A stretch of DNA of 12,950 bases. Source: DASPJQ01 sp035299065 (GTDB lineage: Bacteria > Bacteroidota > Bacteroidia > Flavobacteriales_D > UBA2798). The stretch is taken from the NCBI GenBank assembly GCA_035299065.1, contig DATGXI010000191.1, positions 1-12,950 on the forward strand, written 5' to 3'. Positions within the stretch are counted from its first letter, which is position 1. Every line of letters starts with the position of its first letter. A program made the translations under genes and the position numbers. Shown here in pieces: positions 8,131 to 12,950 of the stretch. A model generated the notes under the pieces. It was not told the origin of the DNA. It was given only the letters and a program-made list of their open reading frames with translations, and ran no database searches.

Positions 8131-8715
8131 CTACCACCTGTTGGTTACCGTATAGTCTTTATACTTTTCTTTTTTTCCTACTCTTAAAACCGGTAAATTA
8201 AAGCTCAAGGTAAACCGGTTGTGTACCAGCTGGTCATTCACATCTTTATCTTTTGAGTAAAAGCAATAACCATAATAGAATTGGATGTGCCAACCTGTAA
8301 AACCAAAAAATGGCTTGAATCCATGCACAATTTCGCCCTGTAGGTGATTATAGCTGTAATTCATTCCTAAACAAATACCGCCCATCATACAAACATCCGT
8401 TTCATATGAATAGTTTGTTTTGTCGTTCATGTGCTGTTTGTAATAAGTTCTTATTCCAATAAATGCTCCTGAAGGTGGATGAACTTTAGAGCCTTTGGGA
8501 ATATTATAAGCAATTCCGGCAAAAAAATAATGCGAATTAAATGTTTCCATTCCTGCTGTAATGGCTAAATAGGAAGGCACCCATGGGCCAAAATAAGGCC
8601 ATTTGGAAACCCTGTATGTATAAGAGCCCAGTGAATCAGCATCCGTGGTTTCGGTTTGAGCAAATGATGAATTTATGGAAAACACCACAAATATAAATAA
8701 AGTAACTTTTCTCAT
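8131..8715 (-). CDS. Exported protein of unknown function, possibly a small outer-membrane beta-barrel
   Basis: The 194-residue product has a clear signal peptide (MRKVTLFIFVVFSINSSFAQ, cleavage near residue 20). The mature part is rich in aromatic residues and glycine in alternating, strand-like stretches, for example YFFAGIAYNIP, GAFIGIRTYY, ICLGMNYSYNH, FFGFTGWHIQFYYGY and RFTLSFNLPVLRV. This pattern suits a short outer-membrane barrel or an all-beta periplasmic protein. The terminal Trp is compatible with an outer-membrane end, though the typical last-strand signature is not strong. I recognise no named family. It follows the leucine-rich-repeat gene on the same strand, separated by a 7-bp tandem repeat array, and is probably the last gene of a ribF-led unit. 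The start has no Shine-Dalgarno site, and the ATG immediately precedes the signal peptide. Confidence 0.75.
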   Translation of the reverse strand: MRKVTLFIFVVFSINSSFAQTETTDADSLGSYTYRVSKWPYFGPWVPSYLAITAGMETFNSHYFFAGIAYNIPKGSKVHPPSGAFIGIRTYYKQHMNDKTNYSYETDVCMMGGICLGMNYSYNHLQGEIVHGFKPFFGFTGWHIQFYYGYCFYSKDKDVNDQLVHNRFTLSFNLPVLRVGKKEKYKDYTVTNRW

Positions 8716-8728
8716 TAAAAGCGTTTAA

Positions 8729-8775
8729 GACTAGAGACTAGAGACTAGAGACTAGAGACTAGAGCTAGTGACTAC
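8729..8775. repeat. Heptanucleotide tandem repeat (GACTAGA)x5 plus two degenerate units
   Basis: Five perfect head-to-tail copies of GACTAGA occupy 8729-8763. Two shortened, imperfect units (GCTAGT, GACTAC) follow to 8775. The perfect copies fill most of the 49-nt spacer between two genes, and the degenerate units overlap the 3' end and TAG stop of the leucine-rich-repeat gene. Each unit contains CTAG. Because the period is 7, TAG falls in all three frames on both strands. Confidence 0.95.
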
Positions 8776-9346
8776 AATTGCAATGTGGCGAAAAATAAAT
8801 AGTTGCGTTGGGCAATAACTTTTGCATGGTTTCCTGTTCCAGTTTGGTCAACTCAATTACACGCATGTCAACCTCTTTTATTTTTTTACAGAAGCGAATT
8901 GACTCAGGAAAAGCACCCAAATCATTGCTCCACAAATCCAGGTATTCCAATTGCTGAAACATGTTCATTTTTGCAGGAAGTTCATTGATAATATTGTTGT
9001 TTGCAATGAGCTTTTTCAACTTTGTACATTTGGTGATTTCATCTGGAAACGACTCTAGTTTATTGCGTGAAAAATCAACTATTTCAAGTTTTGTAAGTGT
9101 TCCAATTTCGGCAGGAATTTTTGTAATCCTGTTTTTTGAGAGATAAAGCTCGCGCAGGTTTGTAAACTTGAATATTTCTACAGGTACATCTTTTAAGTGT
9201 TGTTTTGAAAGATCCAGTATTTCCACCTCTTCGGGATTGCGTAAAGCCATGTCAAGATTGCGAAAGACTTTTGTTTTAGTAGAGTCCTGCGCCTTGGAAA
9301 ATACCGGCAATGCCAATATAAAAAGAAAGAAAATTAATTTGTTCAT
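8765..9346 (-). CDS. Exported leucine-rich-repeat protein
   Basis: The 193-residue product has a signal peptide at about 1-19 (MNKLIFFLFILALPVFSKA). About five leucine-rich repeats lie at roughly 40-155 with the bacterial/ROCO-like spacing of about 23 residues: LDLSKQHLKDVPVEIFKFTN, LRELYLSKNRITKIPAEIG, then units with IVDFSRNKLESFPDEI, LIANNNIINELP and YLDLWSNDLGAFPESI. Such domains are protein-binding surfaces, and the partner is unknown. The protein ends in a short Cys/His cluster, HCNCSH, after the predicted solenoid. Its last two codons and stop lie in degenerate units of the adjoining heptamer array. The ATG lies 1 nt after the ribF stop, so translation is probably coupled to ribF. There is no lipobox and no T9SS domain, so a periplasmic location is inferred. 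Confidence 0.88.
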   Translation of the reverse strand: MNKLIFFLFILALPVFSKAQDSTKTKVFRNLDMALRNPEEVEILDLSKQHLKDVPVEIFKFTNLRELYLSKNRITKIPAEIGTLTKLEIVDFSRNKLESFPDEITKCTKLKKLIANNNIINELPAKMNMFQQLEYLDLWSNDLGAFPESIRFCKKIKEVDMRVIELTKLEQETMQKLLPNATIYFSPHCNCSH

Positions 9347-9347
9347 T

Positions 9348-10283
9348 TTATGCTTTTTCTAAAATACTGCGGGCGGCTACTACGTCTTTGCCAATTTGCG
9401 TTTTTAACTGTTCAAGTCCTTCAAATTTTTGCTCATCCCTTAACTTATGTACGACATGTACTCCAATTTCCTTGCCGTAAATGTCCTGGTCAAAATCAAA
9501 AATATGTACCTCAATGCGCAATTGAGGGCTGTTATCAACGGTTGGCCTGTAGCCTATATTCATAACACCTTTATGGGTCTGAAAGTTACAGGTAACCCTA
9601 ACCGCGTACACACCTTTTTGCGGAATGATCTTTACTTTTTCGGGAATATGTATGTTAGCTGTTGGAAAACCAAGGCTTTTACCAAGCTTTTGCCCGTGTT
9701 CAACAATTCCCCTGAAACCAAAGTCATAACCTAAAAATGCGTTGGCTGTATGCATGTCGCCTTCGGTAATGGCCTTGCGTATTTTGGTTGAACTAATGGT
9801 AACCTCATCAATTTCCTCGGCTGGAATTTCCTCTACTTTAAAATCAAAGGTTTGTGCCATTTCTTTCAAACTTTCAATGGATCCTTCACGGTTTCTGCCA
9901 AAGTGATGGTCATATCCTATTATAAGCTCGCTCACACCTACCTGGTTTACTAAAATATCACGTATAAACTCAAGAGCGGTTAACCGTGAAAATTCCCTGG
10001 TAAATTCGATAATGATTAGAATATCAATGCCATTACGATCAAGAAGTTCAATTTTTTCCTGTTGTGTTGAAAGTAATTTAAGATTATCATCATCAGGAAA
10101 AAGAACCTGCCGTGGGTGTGGATTAAAAGTTATAACCACGCTTTGACCATTTATATTGGAAGCCCTTTTTTTGAGGCGATCAAGAATTTTTGTGTGTCCA
10201 ATGTGTACACCGTCAAACGTTCCAATGGTAACAACCGGATTAACCAGTTTTTCGGTTAGGGGCAATGAATGAAATACTTTCAC
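9348..10283 (-). CDS. ribF: Bifunctional riboflavin kinase / FAD synthetase
   Basis: This cytoplasmic enzyme phosphorylates riboflavin to FMN and adenylylates FMN to FAD. The 311-residue length is typical of the prokaryotic bifunctional form. The N-terminal nucleotidyltransferase half shows TIGTFDGVHIGH (19-30), FNPHPRQ (around 54-59), GYDHHFGR (123-130) and ISSTKIR (163-169). The C-terminal flavokinase half shows GKSLGFPTAN (201-210), KGVYAVRV, MNIGYRPT and a VHIFDFDQDIYG stretch. The start is GTG at 10283; an in-frame TAA four codons upstream (10293-10295) rules out extension, and the catalytic motif begins 19 residues in, as expected. The gene is divergent from atpD and leads a minus-strand unit in which the leucine-rich-repeat gene follows after 1 nt. 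No FMN riboswitch is apparent upstream. Confidence 0.96.
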   Translation of the reverse strand: MKVFHSLPLTEKLVNPVVTIGTFDGVHIGHTKILDRLKKRASNINGQSVVITFNPHPRQVLFPDDDNLKLLSTQQEKIELLDRNGIDILIIIEFTREFSRLTALEFIRDILVNQVGVSELIIGYDHHFGRNREGSIESLKEMAQTFDFKVEEIPAEEIDEVTISSTKIRKAITEGDMHTANAFLGYDFGFRGIVEHGQKLGKSLGFPTANIHIPEKVKIIPQKGVYAVRVTCNFQTHKGVMNIGYRPTVDNSPQLRIEVHIFDFDQDIYGKEIGVHVVHKLRDEQKFEGLEQLKTQIGKDVVAARSILEKA

Positions 10284-10349
10284 GGTGTAAAGTTATACCA
10301 ATTCATACTCAAAAACAGGGGATTTATTCTTTTTGCCCTGAACGGTAAA

Positions 10350-10363
10350 TTATGCGCGCATAA
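10350..10363. promoter_or_regulatory. Perfect 14-bp palindrome, possible operator
   Basis: TTATGCGCGCATAA is identical on both strands and lies 67 bp upstream of the ribF GTG, between ribF and atpD. Its GC-rich core stands out in AT-rich DNA. A dimeric regulator site is possible, but no regulator is known from the sequence and chance cannot be excluded. Confidence 0.3.
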
Positions 10364-10477
10364 AAAAAACCTAAAAAATGAACAAAAATTTCACCCTCGT
10401 GAGCATTTATTTGATAGTCAGTAAATTAACCTGCTTATAAAGTTGATGAATTTAGGGCGTGAAATTTTGCAGTATCC

Positions 10478-10507
10478 TTGTATGGTACCCAAAAAGAAAT
10501 ACCTTTG
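10478..10507 (+). promoter_or_regulatory. Bacteroidota-type sigma-A promoter of atpDC
   Basis: TTG at 10478-10480, a 19-nt spacer and TACCTTTG at 10500-10507 match the phylum's -33 TTG / -7 TAnnTTTG consensus exactly. The -7 box ends 25 nt before the atpD ATG, implying a short leader of about 20 nt. Confidence 0.75.
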
Positions 10508-10532
10508 TGCCGAAAATTTTTAAATAGAAATA

Positions 10533-12041
10533 ATGTCACAGGTTATAGGTAAAATTGCACAGGTTATTGGTCCTGTTGTAGACGTTAGTTTTGATCACGG
10601 TACGAAACTTCCAAACATTCTTGACTCAGTAGAGGTAACAAAAAAAGATGGAACCGTGGTTGTATTGGAAGTACAACAACACGTAGGTGAGGACACCGTT
10701 CGAACCATTTCGATGGACTCCACTGATGGTTTTCAGCGTGGAATGAAAGCCATAGCAACAGGCGCACCAATTAAAATGCCGGTAGGCGATTCAATTAAAG
10801 GACGCCTTTTCAACGTGGTTGGTGAGGCAATTGATGGTATTAAGCAATTGGACAGGCAGTCTGGTTACCCAATTCATCGTCCTTCTCCAAAATTTGAAGA
10901 TCTTTCAACAGCAACAGAAGTACTATATACTGGTATCAAAGTAATTGACCTTATTGAGCCGTATGCAAAAGGCGGTAAAATTGGTTTGTTTGGTGGTGCG
11001 GGTGTAGGAAAAACGGTATTGATCCAGGAACTTATTAATAACATTGCCAAAGGGTATGATGGCTATTCGGTATTTGCCGGAGTAGGTGAGCGTACACGTG
11101 AAGGAAATGACTTGTTGCGTGAGATGATTGAAGCCGGTATTGTGAAGTATGGTGATACATTTATGAAATCGTTACACGAAGGCGGTTGGGATTTGTCAAA
11201 CATTGACTTTACACAAATGAAAGAATCAAAAGCTTCATTCGTGTTCGGGCAAATGAATGAGCCTCCAGGAGCGCGTGCCCGTGTAGCCCTTTCAGGATTA
11301 ACATTGGCTGAATATTTCCGTGACGGTGATGAAAAATCAGGTGGTCGCGATATCTTATTCTTTATTGATAACATTTTCCGCTTTACACAAGCTGGTTCAG
11401 AGGTGTCTGCACTTCTTGGACGTATGCCATCAGCGGTAGGTTACCAACCTACATTAGCTACTGAAATGGGCGGAATGCAGGAACGCATTACCTCAACAAA
11501 ACGCGGTTCAATTACATCGGTACAGGCAGTATATGTACCAGCCGATGACTTGACTGACCCGGCACCGGCAACAACGTTTGCGCATTTGGATGCAACAACC
11601 GTATTGAGTCGTAAAATTGCCGAGTTAGGTATTTACCCAGCGGTTGACCCATTGGATTCAACATCACGTATCCTTACTCAGGAAATTGTTGGTGAAGCGC
11701 ATTATAAATGTGCTCAAAACGTAAAAGAAATTCTTCAACGCTATAAAGAATTACAGGACATCATTGCCATTCTTGGTATGGATGAGTTGAGTGAAGATGA
11801 CAAAAAAGTTGTATCGCGTGCACGCAGGATTCAACGTTTCCTTTCGCAACCATTCCACGTAGCTGAACAGTTTACAGGATTAAAAGGCGTACTTGTGCCA
11901 ATTGAAGAAACCATTAAAGGATTTAACATGATTCTTAACGGTGAGGTTGATCAGTATCCTGAGGCGGCTTTCAACCTTGTTGGAACCATTGAAGATGCGA
12001 TTGAAAAAGGAAAGAAAATGTTGGAACAAGCAGCAGCTTAA
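10533..12041 (+). CDS. atpD: F1Fo ATP synthase subunit beta
   Basis: This is the catalytic F1 subunit, which makes or hydrolyses ATP at the alpha-beta interface on the cytoplasmic face. The P-loop GGAGVGKT is at 154-161 (Lys160), the catalytic glutamate is Glu186 in GERTREGND, and the Walker B region reads DILFFIDNIFRFTQ. SALLGRMPSAVGYQPTLATE and the DELSED-like motif (MDELSEDDKK) are also present. At 502 residues it exceeds the E. coli subunit (460), partly because of an insert at about 197-236 (IVKYGDTFMKS to DFTQMKESKASF) just before FGQMNEPPGAR, a pattern I associate with Bacteroidota beta subunits. Its own promoter lies upstream and atpC follows after 6 nt. The other ATP synthase genes are absent here, consistent with the split arrangement usual in this phylum. 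Confidence 0.98.
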   Translation: MSQVIGKIAQVIGPVVDVSFDHGTKLPNILDSVEVTKKDGTVVVLEVQQHVGEDTVRTISMDSTDGFQRGMKAIATGAPIKMPVGDSIKGRLFNVVGEAIDGIKQLDRQSGYPIHRPSPKFEDLSTATEVLYTGIKVIDLIEPYAKGGKIGLFGGAGVGKTVLIQELINNIAKGYDGYSVFAGVGERTREGNDLLREMIEAGIVKYGDTFMKSLHEGGWDLSNIDFTQMKESKASFVFGQMNEPPGARARVALSGLTLAEYFRDGDEKSGGRDILFFIDNIFRFTQAGSEVSALLGRMPSAVGYQPTLATEMGGMQERITSTKRGSITSVQAVYVPADDLTDPAPATTFAHLDATTVLSRKIAELGIYPAVDPLDSTSRILTQEIVGEAHYKCAQNVKEILQRYKELQDIIAILGMDELSEDDKKVVSRARRIQRFLSQPFHVAEQFTGLKGVLVPIEETIKGFNMILNGEVDQYPEAAFNLVGTIEDAIEKGKKMLEQAAA

Positions 12042-12047
12042 TAGAAA

Positions 12048-12281
12048 ATGGAACTAGAAATCATTACACCTGAAAAAAACCTGTTTAACGGAAAAGTAAA
12101 GTCAGTTTACGTTCCGGGCACAAGTGGTGCGTTAGGTATTTTAGATAAACATGCACCCATGATTACCACCCTTAAAGCGGGCCAGGTGCGTATTGAAGGA
12201 GATGGCGGTAAACAGGCGTTTACCATTAAAGGTGGTGTGGTTGAAGTCCTCAACAATAAAGTTATTATTCTGGCCGAGTAA
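12048..12281 (+). CDS. atpC: F1Fo ATP synthase subunit epsilon, short form
   Basis: The 77-residue product covers only the N-terminal beta-sandwich of the epsilon subunit, which joins gamma to the c-ring in the central stalk. Recognisable parts are the start MELEIITPEKNLFNGKV, the VYVPGTSGALGILDKHAPMI segment (family pattern of G.lGIL..HaP) and the GGVVEVLNNKVIILAE end. The usual epsilon of about 135-140 residues continues into two C-terminal helices that inhibit ATP hydrolysis in many bacteria; those are absent. The frame ends in a clean TAA followed by a terminator, so this is a natural short form rather than a truncation. It starts 6 nt after the atpD stop and is co-transcribed with it. 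Confidence 0.96.
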   Translation: MELEIITPEKNLFNGKVKSVYVPGTSGALGILDKHAPMITTLKAGQVRIEGDGGKQAFTIKGGVVEVLNNKVIILAE

Positions 12282-12302
12282 ATTCAGCCCTATTTTATTT
12301 TC

Positions 12303-12339
12303 AAAAACCTTTCCATTTACGGAAAGGTTTTTTATTTTT
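12303..12339 (+). terminator. Intrinsic terminator of atpDC
   Basis: A perfect 12-bp stem (12303-12314 pairing with 12321-12332, core CCTTTCC/GGAAAGG) with a 6-nt loop ATTTAC is followed by a T-rich tract to 12339. It begins 21 nt after the atpC stop. The A-run on the 5' side means it could also act weakly in the opposite direction. Confidence 0.92.
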
Positions 12340-12413
12340 GTATAAGTCCAATTACTTCATTTTTAATTAAAATCAACGCTTTTAACAGTAAAGTACACCG
12401 TGAAATAAGCATG

Positions 12414-12446
12414 TTTCAGCAATCGTAACGCACATAATTATTTTCG
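12414..12446 (+). promoter_or_regulatory. Possible promoter of the lipoprotein gene
   Basis: TATTTTCG at 12439-12446 matches the TAnnTTTG box at all but one position, and TTTC at 12414-12417 lies 21 nt upstream as an imperfect -33 element. The box ends 24 nt before the ATG, the same geometry as the atpD promoter. A promoter is needed here because the atpDC terminator separates the units, but the match is weak. Confidence 0.35.
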
Positions 12447-12470
12447 CATCACATTAAAACAAATAAACTC

Positions 12471-12950
12471 ATGAAAAATAAATTTCTTACAGGCGCTTTA
12501 GCCGTTTTTGTTTCAGCCGCGCTTGTTTCATGTGGCGAGGATGGAGGTTCAAAAGAAACAGCCTCTGACACAACAGCTACGGCTCAACATACCGATACGG
12601 CAGCAACGCAGGACACCATTAAAATTCACGGCACAATTGAATTTAATGCAGCTGATGGATTGGCCATTACTGCTGATAGCTATGAAGTTTTGCCCGGAGA
12701 AAAATATATTTTATTGTGTCACCAGGCAGAGTTTAGCCGTGGTGAGTACATTGAAACGGCCAAAAAATTGAATGAAATGGGTTACAACTGCCTTGCCATT
12801 GACCAGCGCAGTGGTGAGATGTGCAATGATGTTGTGAATGAAACCGCAAAACGCGCCAGGGAACAAAAAAAGAAAACTGATTATAAGGATGCAGAACAGG
12901 ATATTGTTGCAGCAGTTGATTATATTTTTAACCATTCAAAGCACCCGGTT
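12471..12950 (+). CDS. Lipoprotein with alpha/beta-hydrolase-like domain, 3' end missing
   Basis: An ATG at 12471 opens a frame that stays open to the window edge, giving 160 codons. The N-terminus MKNKFLTGALAVFVSAALVSC ends in a lipobox with the lipidated Cys at residue 21, followed by GEDGG and a Thr/Ala/Asp-rich linker to about residue 48. From about 50 the sequence has the start of an alpha/beta-hydrolase fold: a GTIEFNAADGLAITADSYEV strand pair, the strand KYILLCHQAEFSRGEY (oxyanion-loop position), a helix, and YNCLAIDQRSGE (strand and turn). The nucleophile elbow GxSxG expected further on is outside the window, so catalytic competence cannot be judged. The mature protein is membrane-anchored in the cell envelope, and the acidic residues after Cys could mark surface export in Bacteroidota. 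The substrate is unknown. Confidence 0.85.
   Translation, partial: MKNKFLTGALAVFVSAALVSCGEDGGSKETASDTTATAQHTDTAATQDTIKIHGTIEFNAADGLAITADSYEVLPGEKYILLCHQAEFSRGEYIETAKKLNEMGYNCLAIDQRSGEMCNDVVNETAKRAREQKKKTDYKDAEQDIVAAVDYIFNHSKHPV

Larger units (their letters stand above)
10284..10532. other. Divergent intergenic region between ribF and atpD
   Basis: This 249-bp AT-rich region must carry start signals for both directions. It contains the atpD promoter (10478-10507), a perfect 14-bp palindrome TTATGCGCGCATAA (10350-10363), and a 10-bp inverted repeat, AAAATTTCAC at 10385-10394 against GTGAAATTTT at 10459-10468. No convincing promoter is seen for ribF, and no RNA gene or small ORF can be supported. 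Confidence 0.6.

Noticed and set aside
8729..8775. CRISPR array
   Set aside because: The units are 7 bp head-to-tail without spacers, so this is a simple tandem repeat.
10288..10313. Possible ribF promoter on the minus strand (TAACTTTA at 10295-10288 with TTTG at 10313-10310)
   Set aside because: The spacer is only 14 nt, the -7 box has a mismatch, and the box ends 4 nt from the GTG. That is too poor to report as a promoter.
12333..12340. TATTTTTG, a perfect TAnnTTTG match on the plus strand
   Set aside because: It lies in the T-tract of the atpDC terminator and has no TTG at the right distance, so it is probably coincidental.
12508..12935. Open frames in other frames at 12508-12771 (+) and 12711-12935 (-)
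   Set aside because: The lipoprotein frame starting at 12471 has a lipobox and a recognisable hydrolase-like fold, so the overlapping frames are not needed.

Overview
The window is an AT-rich stretch of a Bacteroidota (Bacteroidetes) chromosome. Four things point there. One protein ends in a type A C-terminal sorting domain of the type IX secretion system (T9SS). The atpD promoter fits the phylum's TTG-N19-TAnnTTTG consensus. atpD and atpC form a stand-alone pair, with a very short epsilon subunit and a Bacteroidota-like insert in the beta subunit. Several tandem WD40/SBBP and leucine-rich-repeat proteins carry signal peptides. The exact lineage cannot be read from the window.

Layout. Positions 1-10283 are all minus strand, so they read right to left. 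ribF (9348-10283) comes first, followed after one base by a secreted leucine-rich-repeat protein (8765-9346). A 7-bp tandem repeat then separates that gene from a small exported protein of unknown function (8131-8715). A 147-bp gap with a possible promoter precedes kbl (6775-7983). Next come three exported proteins: a 1180-residue double-propeller protein with a C-terminal caspase-like protease (3159-6701), a seven-repeat T9SS-secreted propeller protein (1394-3085), and a CAP-domain protein that runs off the left edge (1-1385). The last two are only 8 nt apart.

Positions 10284-12950 are plus strand. A 249-bp divergent intergenic region holds the atpD promoter and some dyad symmetry. It is followed by atpD-atpC, a strong intrinsic terminator, and the start of a lipoprotein with an alpha/beta-hydrolase-like fold that runs off the right edge.

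How the genes relate. kbl (threonine/glycine metabolism), ribF (FMN/FAD synthesis) and atpDC (ATP synthase catalytic core) are housekeeping genes. The accessory interest lies in the 1-6701 block, where an exported metacaspase-like protease with two WD40-type propellers, a lysine-rich helical insert and an EF-hand-like loop is followed by a cell-surface propeller protein and a CAP protein. That these three work together is inferred only from their order, strand and spacing.
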